Assembly: GCA_900469955.1 (NCBI GenBank)
Contig: UBYX01000010.1
Coordinates: 186,001 to 250,000, forward strand
DNA from: Hyphomicrobiales bacterium
GTDB taxonomy: Bacteria > Pseudomonadota > Alphaproteobacteria > Rhizobiales > Rhizobiaceae
DNA length: 64,000 bases
Direction: 5' to 3'
The position numbers and the translations under genes are program-made. Under the pieces are notes generated by a model, which searched no databases, had not been told where the DNA came from, and saw nothing but the letters and a program-made list of their open reading frames with translations. This document shows, piece after piece, positions 17,075 to 25,562 of this stretch. How positions within the stretch are numbered: the stretch's first letter is position 1; every line of letters begins with the position of its first letter.

Positions 17075-17998
17075 ATGTCACTCCTGAAACCGAAACTCGG
17101 CTCCGAAGTTGCCGAAGCGCTGGCAGCGGGGGGTCCCGTGGTCGCGCTCGAATCGACCATCATCACCCACGGCATGCCCTATCCTGCCAATCTCGAAACG
17201 GCGCTTGCGGTCGAAGATGTCGTTCGCAGGAACGGTGCGGTGCCGGCAACGATTGCCGTCATCGAGGGCGAGCTTCGCGCCGGGCTTGAACGAGATGAGC
17301 TGGAAGCGCTCGCTCAGGCCAAAGGCGTGGTGAAAGCATCCGGCCGGGACCTTGCCGTCGCGATGGTGCGCAAGCAGTCCGCCGGCACAACCGTATCCGC
17401 CACCATGCTGCTCGCCGATCTTGCCGGCATCGAGATCTTTGCAACCGGAGGCGTCGGCGGGGTGCATCGCGGCGCCGAGCAGACCTTCGATATTTCTGCC
17501 GATCTGACCGAACTCGGCCGCACCAGAACTGCGGTCGTCTGCGCCGGCGTCAAGTCCATCCTCGATATCGCCAAGACGCTCGAATATCTGGAAACCCAAC
17601 GCGTACCGGTGATTGCCTACGGCACCGAGGATTTCCCCGCCTTCTTTACCAGGCTGAGCGGTTTCAAGGCGGACCACAGGCTCGATACACCGGAAGAAAT
17701 TGCCAGAGCCATGTGGCTGCACCATCAGTTCGGCACCGGCACTGGCCTGCTGATTGCCAATCCGATTCCCGAAACCGCGGCGCTGGCGCCTGAGTTCATC
17801 GACGGCACGATCACTGACGCCGTGCGTGAAGCCGACGAACGCGGCATCGGTCGCAAGGAACTGACGCCCTTCCTGCTCGCGCGCATCAACGAGCTTTCCA
17901 AGGGCGAGAGCCTGAAGGCCAATATCGAACTCGTGAAGAACAATGCCGCCCTCGCCTCCAGAATGGCGGTCGCTTACGCTGCGTTGAGGAAACGGTAG
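17075..17998 (+). CDS. psuG: Pseudouridine-5'-phosphate glycosidase
   Basis: A 307-residue enzyme that cleaves the C-glycosidic bond of pseudouridine 5'-phosphate to uracil and ribose 5-phosphate. The family (PF04227) is recognised from VALESTIITHGMPYPANLETA, the TVSATMLLADLAGIEIFATGGVGGVHRGAE core and TEDFPAFFTR. E in ALEST and the lysine in the KASGRDLA region match catalytic positions of the family. It is co-transcribed with psuK, 11 bases apart, with AAAGGAAA before its ATG. Together they complete pseudouridine salvage from RNA turnover. Confidence 0.95.
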   Translation: MSLLKPKLGSEVAEALAAGGPVVALESTIITHGMPYPANLETALAVEDVVRRNGAVPATIAVIEGELRAGLERDELEALAQAKGVVKASGRDLAVAMVRKQSAGTTVSATMLLADLAGIEIFATGGVGGVHRGAEQTFDISADLTELGRTRTAVVCAGVKSILDIAKTLEYLETQRVPVIAYGTEDFPAFFTRLSGFKADHRLDTPEEIARAMWLHHQFGTGTGLLIANPIPETAALAPEFIDGTITDAVREADERGIGRKELTPFLLARINELSKGESLKANIELVKNNAALASRMAVAYAALRKR

Positions 17999-18118
17999 GC
18001 AGTCGCAGGGCTTCTGCCGGTTTAACCACATGATGGCTTGGTGAAGTCTGCTGGTGCCAAATCCCAGCGAACAAGATAGAAGCCGCGGAAAGTGATCTAA
18101 CCGCAGGGTTCCGGAACC

Positions 18119-18739
18119 ATGACACTGGACGATATCGCAGAAACGGTCATCAGCCGCGCCAAGGGCAGCAGGCGCTTTATCGTGGCGATTGCGGGGCCGC
18201 CGGGTTCGGGAAAGTCGACGCTTGCCGACCGGCTGCACGAGGCCTTGCTGGCCAAAGGCGAAACGGTGGAAGTCCTGCCGATGGACGGTTTCCACATGGA
18301 CAATGCCATTCTGGAAGCACGCGGATTACTGCCCCGCAAGGGGGCCCCGGAAACTTTCGACGTGCGCGGTTTTTCAGACGTTCTGACGGCCGTCCGGAAA
18401 GCCGAGGAGGAAGTGCTCGTGCCGGTGTTCGACCGGTCGCGCGAACTTGCCATCGCCTCGGCCCGACCGATCGATCCGCAGACACACATCGTGCTCGCGG
18501 AAGGTAATTATCTGCTGATCGACGAGGCGCCCTGGTCACGCCTTGCGGAACTGTTCGACCTTACCGTCTTCGTCGGCCCGGAGGAGGATGTTCTGCGCGA
18601 GCGGTTGCGACAGCGCTGGATCCACTATGGGCTCGACGAAGCTGCGATCGACTGGAAGCTGAACGGCAACGACCTGCCGAACGGTCGTTATATCCTGCAG
18701 CACTCACGGCCCGCGGATATCCGGTTGGACAGCTTCTAA
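18119..18739 (+). CDS. P-loop kinase of the uridine kinase/FrcK-like group
   Basis: A 206-residue soluble kinase with Walker A GPPGSGKST at about 26-34, a DGFHMDNAIL motif around residue 58 typical of uridine kinase/phosphoribulokinase-like proteins, and a lid region FVGPEEDVLRERLRQRW. Rhizobial relatives are annotated as nucleoside or fructose kinases. It follows psuG by 120 bases on the same strand and converges on the sugar transporter. The ATG at 18119 directly follows a small palindrome (GGTTCCGGAACC) that covers the place of the ribosome site. The substrate is unproven: pseudouridine-derived ribose, or a sugar imported by the adjacent transporter, are both possible. Confidence 0.75.
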   Translation: MTLDDIAETVISRAKGSRRFIVAIAGPPGSGKSTLADRLHEALLAKGETVEVLPMDGFHMDNAILEARGLLPRKGAPETFDVRGFSDVLTAVRKAEEEVLVPVFDRSRELAIASARPIDPQTHIVLAEGNYLLIDEAPWSRLAELFDLTVFVGPEEDVLRERLRQRWIHYGLDEAAIDWKLNGNDLPNGRYILQHSRPADIRLDSF

Positions 18740-18745
18740 GCCCGC

Positions 18746-19816
18746 TCACAGCGCAATGCCGCTTTCGCGGTCGAAGACATGCACCTGGTCGGCGCTGATA
18801 TTCGCTTCAAACCGGGCGCCGTAGCGGGCCGGATATTCGCCATCGACAATCGCCGTCACCGGCTGGCCCGCCAGATCGAAGACCACATGGGTCTGCGCGC
18901 CGGTCGGCTCGACCAGCAGCGTCTGCCCCGCCAGTGCCGTTCCGCCGGTGCCGGGGCTCAGATACTCGGGGCGCAGGCCCACCTTGATCGCCTGACCGCG
19001 TTTGACCTTGCGATCGGGCGCGATGCGGATCGCCGTTCCGTCTCCAAGGCGGGCTGCAGGCTCGCCGCCCTCGCCTTCCACGGTGCCGTCGAGGATATTC
19101 ATCGCCGGCGAGCCGATGAAGGCCGCCACGAAGAGATTGGCGGGCGTCTTGTAGAGATCGAGCGGCGTTCCCTCCTGCTCGACCCGCCCCTGGTTGAGCA
19201 CGACAATCCGGTCGGCGAGCGTCATTGCCTCGATCTGGTCATGCGTCACGTAGATCGACGTCGTACCCACCTTCTGGTGCAGCGTCTTGATCTCGGAACG
19301 CATCTGCACCCGCAGTTTGGCATCGAGGTTTGAGAGCGGTTCGTCGAACAGGAAGACCGCAGGATTGCGGACAACTGCGCGGCCCATGGCGACGCGCTGG
19401 CGCTGGCCGCCGGAAAGCTGCGCGGGCTTCCGGTCGAGAAGCGGCACGAGGTCCAGCATACGGGCTGCCTCGGCCACCCGTTCGGCGATGACCTGCTTCG
19501 TGGCGCCTGAGAGGCGGAGGTTGAAGCCCATATTCTCGGCGACCGTCATATGCGGATAGAGCGCATAGGACTGAAAGACCATGGCGATGTTCCGCTCGCG
19601 GGGCGTCAGTTCGTTGACGACCTTGCCGCCGATGAGGACATCGCCATCGGTGATCTCCTCAAGGCCGGCGATCATCCTGAGAAGCGTCGATTTTCCGCAA
19701 CCCGAAGGGCCGACCAGCGCGATGAACTCGCCGTCCTCGATCGAGAGCCGCACCCCATGGATGATCTCCAGCGAGCCATAGGATTTTTTGACGTTGGACA
19801 GTGTGACGGATGCCAT
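18746..19816 (-). CDS. Sugar ABC transporter ATP-binding protein (MalK/UgpC type)
   Basis: A 356-residue ATPase. Walker [10 protein letters not shown] (about 36-44), signature LSGGQRQR (about 134-141), Walker [16 protein letters not shown] (about 154-168), switch histidine in VTHDQIEAM, and a C-terminal TOBE/OB regulatory domain (from about residue 235) identify the CUT1 class that serves oligosaccharides and glycosides. It is the last gene of the leftward operon of binding protein, two permeases and ATPase, 16 bases after the second permease. CUT1 ATPases can be shared among transporters. Confidence 0.93.
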   Translation of the reverse strand: MASVTLSNVKKSYGSLEIIHGVRLSIEDGEFIALVGPSGCGKSTLLRMIAGLEEITDGDVLIGGKVVNELTPRERNIAMVFQSYALYPHMTVAENMGFNLRLSGATKQVIAERVAEAARMLDLVPLLDRKPAQLSGGQRQRVAMGRAVVRNPAVFLFDEPLSNLDAKLRVQMRSEIKTLHQKVGTTSIYVTHDQIEAMTLADRIVVLNQGRVEQEGTPLDLYKTPANLFVAAFIGSPAMNILDGTVEGEGGEPAARLGDGTAIRIAPDRKVKRGQAIKVGLRPEYLSPGTGGTALAGQTLLVEPTGAQTHVVFDLAGQPVTAIVDGEYPARYGARFEANISADQVHVFDRESGIAL

Positions 19817-19831
19817 GGGTGCTATCTCCGG

Positions 19832-20680
19832 TCAGGACTTGACGGCGCCGGCGGTCAATCCGGCAATGATGTGCTTCTGGGCAAGGAAGAAGACGATGAT
19901 GGTCGGCAGGATGGTGAGCGTGATGAATGCCAGCACCAGCTGCCACTCCGTCCCGAATTCTCCGCGGTAGACCATGATCCCGAGCGGCCACGGATAGATG
20001 GACTCGGAGTTCAGCATGATGAGCGGCAGGATATAGCTGTTCCAGCTCGCCACGAAGGAAACGATCGCGACAGTTGCAATGATCGGGCGGGAAAGCGGCA
20101 GGGTGATGTGCCAGAAAAAGCGCAAGTAACCGCAGCCGTCTACGAAGGCCGCCTGAAACAGTTCCTCTGGAAGGTTGCGGAAATAGTTCCGGAACAGAAG
20201 AATGCTCATGCCGAGACCGAAGGCAACCTGCGGCAGCACCACGCCCCAATAGGAATTGAGCAGGCCGAGATCGCGGATCCGGATAAAGAGCGGCAGGATT
20301 GCGGTGGCGGCAGGAAACATCAGCCCGATCAGAAAGTAGTTGAGCAGAAAGGTCGCGCCGAAGAATTTGACATGCGCAAAGGTAAAAGCGGCCATGGCGG
20401 CGACGGATACGGTGAGGAACACGGTGAGCGTGGCAATGATCAGCGAGTTCATCATCTGCCGCCAATACCGCTCCCCGAACAGGATATCGGTATAGTTGGA
20501 CCACTGCCATTCCGCCGGCAGGCCGAACGGATTGACCCGCAGATCGCCGAGGGTTTTGAAGCCTCCGAGGGCCGTCGTCAGCAGCGGGACCACAACGATG
20601 GCCGCGATAATCGTAAGCGAGACGTAAAGGTAGATTTTCGTGCCGGCGCTCATCCGGATGGCGGTTCTCGTCTCAGTCAT
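19832..20680 (-). CDS. Sugar ABC transporter permease (MalG type)
   Basis: A 282-residue inner-membrane permease with six predicted helices and the EAA loop EELFQAAFVDGCGYLRFFWHITLPLSRP, the contact to the ATPase. It belongs to the CUT1 MalG-like group. The ATG at 20680 overlaps the end of the upstream permease by eight bases; a longer frame to 20758 lies wholly inside that gene and is rejected. It works with the permease at 20673-21611. Confidence 0.92.
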   Translation of the reverse strand: MTETRTAIRMSAGTKIYLYVSLTIIAAIVVVPLLTTALGGFKTLGDLRVNPFGLPAEWQWSNYTDILFGERYWRQMMNSLIIATLTVFLTVSVAAMAAFTFAHVKFFGATFLLNYFLIGLMFPAATAILPLFIRIRDLGLLNSYWGVVLPQVAFGLGMSILLFRNYFRNLPEELFQAAFVDGCGYLRFFWHITLPLSRPIIATVAIVSFVASWNSYILPLIMLNSESIYPWPLGIMVYRGEFGTEWQLVLAFITLTILPTIIVFFLAQKHIIAGLTAGAVKS

Positions 20681-21611
20681 GGCGCATGAATATCCGTTTG
20701 TAGCTGAAGGCGAGCGTGACGCAGATGACAAAAAGGACGACACCGACAGCGCTTCCAAGACCGACCTGCATCCGGGTCACCCCGAAGTTGTAGAGGAAAG
20801 TCACCATTGTCTGGGTGGAGTTGAACGGTCCGCCGCCTGTCAGAGGCATGATCATGTCGAAGAGCTGCAGTGAACCGACCACCGCAAAGAACACCGACAG
20901 GCGCAACGTCGAACCGAGCAGCGGCAGCGTCACGAAGCGGAATTTCTGCCAACCGGTCGCACCGTCGATCTCGGCTGCCTCAAGCACGCTCTTGTCGAGC
21001 GACTGAAGACCGGCGATGAAAAGCATCATGTGGAAGCCGAAATATTTCCAGACGACCACGGCCAGAACCGCATAGATGGCAAGGTCCTTGTCGGCGAGGA
21101 CATAAGGCGTCTCGACGCCGAGGAAGCCGGCGACGGCCGCGAAAAGCCCGTAGTCGCCGTCATAGACAAAGCGCCAGATGAGGCCGGCCGCCACATCGGC
21201 AAGCACGTAGGGCAGGAAGAAGATCAGCCGGAAGACGACCACGCCCGTGATCCGGTTCGCCAGCATCGTGGCGAGCCAGATCGCAAGCGGTATCTGCAGC
21301 AGCAGCGAAACGACGATGATCAGGAAGTTGTTCTTGAGCGCGGTCAGGAAGGCGCCGTTCTTGAAAAGCACCTCGAAATTCCGCAAGCCGACGAACTGTT
21401 CGGGCAGGCCGTACCCATCCCACCGGTAGAGGCTGTACCAGGCGGCCTCGCCCATCGGCATGATCACAAAGATCGTAAAGAGAAGAAGCGCCGGCGGCAG
21501 AAACAGGATCAAGACCGGAAGCCGGCCGCGCGCCGTGGGGCTCTTGCGCTTGGCAACGCGCGTCGCGCCCGCCGCATGCTCTATGGCGGTCGTTGCAGAA
21601 ATATTGGTCAT
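20673..21611 (-). CDS. Sugar ABC transporter permease (MalF type)
   Basis: About 312 residues with a short polar N terminus, six transmembrane helices and the EAA loop KSVLEAAEIDGATGWQKFRFVTLPLL. It is the MalF-like partner of the CUT1 transporter. Two starts are possible: ATG at 21611 after GGAACGAAA, or ATG at 21629 six codons earlier; the membrane part is unchanged. A GC-rich inverted repeat lies between it and the binding-protein gene upstream. Confidence 0.9.
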   Translation of the reverse strand: MTNISATTAIEHAAGATRVAKRKSPTARGRLPVLILFLPPALLLFTIFVIMPMGEAAWYSLYRWDGYGLPEQFVGLRNFEVLFKNGAFLTALKNNFLIIVVSLLLQIPLAIWLATMLANRITGVVVFRLIFFLPYVLADVAAGLIWRFVYDGDYGLFAAVAGFLGVETPYVLADKDLAIYAVLAVVVWKYFGFHMMLFIAGLQSLDKSVLEAAEIDGATGWQKFRFVTLPLLGSTLRLSVFFAVVGSLQLFDMIMPLTGGGPFNSTQTMVTFLYNFGVTRMQVGLGSAVGVVLFVICVTLAFSYKRIFMRHD

Positions 21612-21643
21612 TTTCGTTCCGACTGTCATGGCCGCAGGGAGCG

Positions 21644-21671
21644 CACCGGCGGAGCGTCGGCCCCGCCGGTG
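21644..21671 (-). terminator. Intercistronic stem-loop between binding protein and permease genes
   Basis: Arms CACCGGCGG (21644-21652) and CCGCCGGTG (21663-21671) pair over nine bases around a ten-base loop, directly after the binding-protein stop. There is no T-run, so it is better read as an mRNA-stabilising or attenuating structure that raises the amount of binding protein over permeases, as known for malE-malF. Confidence 0.5.
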
Positions 21672-21678
21672 CCTCGCA

Positions 21679-22977
21679 TCACATCTTGTCCATTTCCACC
21701 GCGTCCTGGATCGTCTGCGCGCCCTCTTCCGGCGACATTTGACCCGACACAATGGCGACCGATGCGTCGTTCACGACACGGCCGACGGAGGGACCGAGTT
21801 CCTGATCGAAGAAGTTCTGGTGCCAGGTGGAAGCTTCGAGCTGTTTTGCCGACTCCCGAAGGAGGGGATTGGTGACGCCATCCTCCGCTCCGACCGCTGC
21901 CGGCAGGATCATCCCGGCTTTCGCCATCATCCGCTCGTTCTCGGCATTCGTCAGATAGGCGAGGAAATCGAGGGTTTCCGGCGGCGCCTTCGCCGTCACG
22001 GCCCATGCGTTGATGCCGCCCAGCGTATCGGTGGCCTTGCCCGCTCCCCCGGCTACGACAGGGAAGGCGAACCGGCCGATATTGTCGCCTGCAAGCCCTT
22101 TGCCGTCACCGGCATTCCTGCGCTGGAAGGCTTCCGTCGTCTCGAAGCCGAGGATCATCGCGGCCTTGCCGTCGCCAAAGACGCCGAGTGCCTGCGGCCA
22201 GGTCGTGGCGAGATAACCCGGCTGGAAGGGTTCGAGCTTGCCGAGCTGAGCAAGCTGCTCGCCGGCCTTAACCGCTTCAGGCGCCACAAAACCGTCGCCC
22301 GCACCGGTTTTCATCGCGTCGAAGCCCTGCTGCCCGGCATTGCGCATGACGAGATAGCTCCAGTAGAAGTGGATCGGCCACTTCTCCCCGCCGCCTCCCG
22401 CAATCGGAACGATCCCGGCATCCTTCAGCTTTTTGACCGCGGCCAGGAAATCATCCCAGGTCTTGATGCCGGCGGCATCGACCCCGGCTTTCGCGAAATG
22501 AGCCTTGTTATAAAAGAAGCTGACCGTGCCCATCTTGTAGGGCACCGCACTGATCTTGCTGTCGAAGGTGACCGCCTTCAGGGCGGCAGGATTGTAGCTC
22601 TTGCCCCAAGCGCCGCCATCTTCCTTCATTTTGCCGCTGATGTCCTTTAGCGCGCCGGTCGCCTGCTGCTGTTTCAGCACGCCGCCGCCCCAGCTGTAGA
22701 AGAAGTCGGGCGCATCGCCGGATTGCAGGAGCGTCGGCAGCTTTGCCTTGAAGGCCTCGTTTTCGAGAAACTGCATCTCGATCTTCACGCCGGGATGCTC
22801 GGCCTGATATTTGTCGGCGATACTGCGCCAGACCTTCACATATTCCGGATTGAGTTCCAGATGCAGCCACTTCACGACGGCATCAGCCGAGGCCGTGGCG
22901 GCCGTGGCGCATAAAGCCAGCATGCCGATGGCAGTGGCAGACGCAAAGCGAATTCCGAATTTTCCGATGGTCAGCAT
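21679..22977 (-). CDS. Sugar ABC transporter substrate-binding protein
   Basis: A 432-residue family-1 extracellular binding protein. Residues 1-31 are a Sec signal peptide (KFGIRFASATAIGMLALCATAATASA). The mature part begins ADAVVKWLHLELNPEYVKVW and contains DAPDFFYSWGGG, WDDFLAAVKKLKDAG and FGDGKAAMILG, all usual in CUT1 oligosaccharide binders. The ATG at 22977 has GGGAGGAG before it. It heads the operon, and an operator-like repeat lies 18 bases upstream of its start. It could bind sulfoquinovosyl glycerol or another glycoside; I cannot read the ligand from the sequence. Confidence 0.92.
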   Translation of the reverse strand: MLTIGKFGIRFASATAIGMLALCATAATASADAVVKWLHLELNPEYVKVWRSIADKYQAEHPGVKIEMQFLENEAFKAKLPTLLQSGDAPDFFYSWGGGVLKQQQATGALKDISGKMKEDGGAWGKSYNPAALKAVTFDSKISAVPYKMGTVSFFYNKAHFAKAGVDAAGIKTWDDFLAAVKKLKDAGIVPIAGGGGEKWPIHFYWSYLVMRNAGQQGFDAMKTGAGDGFVAPEAVKAGEQLAQLGKLEPFQPGYLATTWPQALGVFGDGKAAMILGFETTEAFQRRNAGDGKGLAGDNIGRFAFPVVAGGAGKATDTLGGINAWAVTAKAPPETLDFLAYLTNAENERMMAKAGMILPAAVGAEDGVTNPLLRESAKQLEASTWHQNFFDQELGPSVGRVVNDASVAIVSGQMSPEEGAQTIQDAVEMDKM

Positions 22978-22994
22978 TTCGCACTCCTCCCGTA

Positions 22995-23029
22995 GCGCTT
23001 TATTTCTGTATCCGGAATAAATAAAGCGC
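22995..23029. promoter_or_regulatory. Long inverted repeat, probable ROK operator
   Basis: Arms GCGCTTTATTT (22995-23005) and AAATAAAGCGC (23019-23029) are exact reverse complements over 11 bases with a 13-base spacer. The TTATTT...AAATAA core resembles Mlc/NagC-type ROK operators. It is 18 bases upstream of the binding-protein start, where a bound repressor would block that promoter. Confidence 0.65.
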
Positions 23030-23145
23030 GCACGCTTGCCGCCTGTCAATAGGGAGGACGGCAAAACGCCCGACGAGGCATCGACCTCCCGCAAAGCCGC
23101 AAATTTTTGTTGCGCCGTCCGCGAAAACGGGACTAGAAGATGAGT

Positions 23146-23173
23146 GATTTAATTTGCCTCACGAAATAAATCG
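23146..23173. promoter_or_regulatory. Second, imperfect ROK-type operator
   Basis: GATTTAATTT at 23146-23155 and AAATAAATC at 23164-23172 form an imperfect inverted repeat with the same T-rich/A-rich layout and similar spacing as the site at 22995-23029. It lies about 36 bases before the ROK gene start, suggesting autoregulation. Confidence 0.5.
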
Positions 23174-23208
23174 CGGCGCGATTCACTCGTCAGGCCTTGA
23201 GAGTGCCT

Positions 23209-24408
23209 ATGAAGACCGCCGATCCCGAGCTGATGCGCGCCATCAACCGCCTGAGTGTGCTGGACACGATACGCCGCCACGGGCCTATTTCCCGTGTGGA
23301 AATCAGCGAACGTACCGAGCTTTCCACGACCACCGTTTCGGCAATTACGGCCTCCCTTCTCGATGACGGGCTGATCCTGACCCGCCACGAAGGCGATATT
23401 CGCAACGAAGCCGTGCGCGGCAGGCCGCGTGTCATGCTGGAGGTCAATCCGGATGCGGCCCGCGTCGTGGGCGCCAAGATCGCCGCGAGCCGTATGGTTT
23501 TCGTCGTCACGAATTTCAGGGGTGACGTGCTCTCGACGCTGACGCTTCCGATCCGCATCGACCGGCAGCCGATCGCGGTGATTGCCGATCTGGTCGAAGA
23601 TGGCGTTCGCCGCTGCGTCGTCGACGCTGGGCTGTCGCTGGAGGACGTCGACACCGTCTGCCTCGGGCTTCCGGGCGTCATCGAGCACCGCACCGGCCAT
23701 GTTCGATCGAGCCCCATCTTCCGCGAGACCAATATCGATTTCGCGGCCGAAATGTCGGCGCGCCTCTCGACACCGACGATTGTCGAGAGCGACGCGCACG
23801 CCATCACCCTCGCCCACCACTGGTTCGGCAAGGCTCGCGAACTGGAGGACATGGTGCTGATTTCGCTCGAGCAGACGCTGGGGCTCGGCGTGCTGCACGG
23901 CAATCGCCTGTTCCGGGGCGCCGGCGGCCTCAGCCATAACCTCGGCGATCTTGTGCTGGGCATGGGCGAGCAAGGGATCGTTCGCCTTTCCAGCCAGGCC
24001 GGAGAGAGCGCGATTCTCGGCGAAAAGCAGACCGACGGACGGTTTGCCGAAGCGGTGCGGCTGGGGCGAGGCATGACCCACGTTCAGGCGCTGATCCAGG
24101 CTGATGACGACAGGCTGATCGCCGCAGCGGTCCGCGCCGGCGAGGCCGTCGGCATTACGATCGCCAATATCGTCACGCTGTTTGCGCCGCCGCGCGTCAT
24201 TCTGGTCGGCTCGTCACTGGCGCTCGGAGAGCCCTTCCTGAACAGCCTGCGCGACGCCTATGCGCTTGCCGTACCGCCGTCTCTGAAGGGTGTCAGTGAG
24301 CTGGTCTTTGACGATTCCACTGACGACTTCTGGGCACAGGGAGCCGCCGCGGTTGCCCTTTACGAACTTTATGAATCGCCCTGGAGCACCACCGGGCCTG
24401 CGCTCTAA
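23209..24408 (+). CDS. ROK family transcriptional repressor
   Basis: A 399-residue regulator with an N-terminal winged helix-turn-helix (about 10-65: LSVLDTIRRHGPISRVEISERTELSTTTVSAIT) and a C-terminal ROK sugar-kinase-like domain. The usual kinase glycine motifs are degenerate, and the zinc-binding CXCGXXGC-type motif is replaced around GAGGLSHNLGDLVLGMGEQG, so the DNA-binding form may lack the structural zinc. It diverges from the transporter operon and reads into the dehydrogenase and ThuA-like genes. Two matching inverted repeats lie in the divergent region, one per promoter. The ligand is presumably the imported sugar or its phosphate. Confidence 0.9.
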   Translation: MKTADPELMRAINRLSVLDTIRRHGPISRVEISERTELSTTTVSAITASLLDDGLILTRHEGDIRNEAVRGRPRVMLEVNPDAARVVGAKIAASRMVFVVTNFRGDVLSTLTLPIRIDRQPIAVIADLVEDGVRRCVVDAGLSLEDVDTVCLGLPGVIEHRTGHVRSSPIFRETNIDFAAEMSARLSTPTIVESDAHAITLAHHWFGKARELEDMVLISLEQTLGLGVLHGNRLFRGAGGLSHNLGDLVLGMGEQGIVRLSSQAGESAILGEKQTDGRFAEAVRLGRGMTHVQALIQADDDRLIAAAVRAGEAVGITIANIVTLFAPPRVILVGSSLALGEPFLNSLRDAYALAVPPSLKGVSELVFDDSTDDFWAQGAAAVALYELYESPWSTTGPAL

Positions 24409-24442
24409 GCGGAAAAATCAGCAATTATCGGGAGGAGAATGA

Positions 24443-25546
24443 ATGGACAAGGTCGGCATCGGCATCATTGGATGCGGCAATATCTCGGGCGCCTATCTGA
24501 AGGCGATGACTGCTGACTTTCCAGTTCTCGACATTCGTGGCTTGGCCGACCTCAACCGCGAGCTTGCCGAGGCCAAGGCCTCCGAGTTCCGCCTGCCGGC
24601 CAGGACGGTCGACGAGCTGCTCGCCGATCCAAAGATCGAAATCATCGTCAACCTGACCATTCCAAAAGCCCATGTGGCCGTCGGTCTGCAAGCGCTCGAA
24701 GCCGGCAAGCACACCTATTCGGAAAAGCCGCTCGGGATTAATTTCGCGGAAGGGAAAAAATTGGCCGAGACCGCGAAGGCGAAAGGCCTGCGCATCGGCG
24801 CCGCCCCCGACACCTTCCTTGGCGGCGGCCACCAGACCGCCCGCGCATTGATAGACCAGGGCGTAATCGGTATTCCGGTCGGCGGTACCGCAACCTTCAT
24901 GTGCCCCGGCCACGAGCGCTGGCATCCGAACCCGGCCTTCTATTACGAAGTCGGGGGCGGACCCATGCTAGACATGGGGCCGTATTACATCACCGACCTC
25001 GTCAACCTCTTGGGCCCGGTCGCGCAGGTAGCGGGCTTCGCAATCACGCCTCGGAAAGAACGCATCGTCACCAGCGAACCCCGCAACGGCGAGCGCATTC
25101 CTGTTCATGTTCCCACCCATGTCGCCGGCGTCATGGCATTTGCCAACGGCGCGGTCGTACAGATCGGCATGAGCTTCGATGTTGCCGGCCACAAGCATGT
25201 GCCGCTCGAAGTTTACGGCACGGAAGGGACCCTGATCGTCCCGGACCCGAATCGTTTTGCCGGACCTGTCGAATACTTCAAGAAGGGCGGCCAGTTCGAA
25301 GATCAGCCCGTGACCATGCCCTATGCGGACGGCAACTATCGTTCGATCGGGGTGGCGGATTTGGCCCATGCGATCCGTTCTAACCGGCCGCATCGCGCCA
25401 ACGGCAATCTGGCGCTGCATGTGCTGGAGGTCATGGAAGCGTTTCACACAGCTGCCGAAACTGGCCGGACGATCGACATCACAACGGCCGTGGAGCGTCC
25501 CGCGCCCTTGTCCGAGTCCCTGGTCGAAGGCCGGCTCGCCAAGTAA
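24443..25546 (+). CDS. Gfo/Idh/MocA family NAD(P)-dependent dehydrogenase
   Basis: A 367-residue oxidoreductase. Residues 1-125 are a Rossmann domain (VGIGIIGCGNISGAYLKAM; SEKPLGINFAEG with the conserved EKP near 95). The C-terminal alpha/beta domain has HPNPAFYYEVGGGPMLDMGPYYITDLV around 160-185. Family members oxidise sugar hydroxyls, often at C3. It lies 34 bases after the ROK gene and 16 bases before the ThuA-like gene, with GGGAGGAG before the ATG. Pairing with ThuA resembles the ThuB-ThuA pair that makes and processes 3-keto disaccharides; relatives with glycosidase activity (GH109, GH188) share this fold, so a hydrolase role is also possible. Confidence 0.88.
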   Translation: MDKVGIGIIGCGNISGAYLKAMTADFPVLDIRGLADLNRELAEAKASEFRLPARTVDELLADPKIEIIVNLTIPKAHVAVGLQALEAGKHTYSEKPLGINFAEGKKLAETAKAKGLRIGAAPDTFLGGGHQTARALIDQGVIGIPVGGTATFMCPGHERWHPNPAFYYEVGGGPMLDMGPYYITDLVNLLGPVAQVAGFAITPRKERIVTSEPRNGERIPVHVPTHVAGVMAFANGAVVQIGMSFDVAGHKHVPLEVYGTEGTLIVPDPNRFAGPVEYFKKGGQFEDQPVTMPYADGNYRSIGVADLAHAIRSNRPHRANGNLALHVLEVMEAFHTAAETGRTIDITTAVERPAPLSESLVEGRLAK

Positions 25547-25562
25547 TTTCCAGGAGGAAGAA

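Noticed and set aside
19550-20689. A 379-codon rightward open frame across the sugar permease gene
   Set aside because: Antisense to the MalG-like permease, strongly charged and repetitive, with no family signal.
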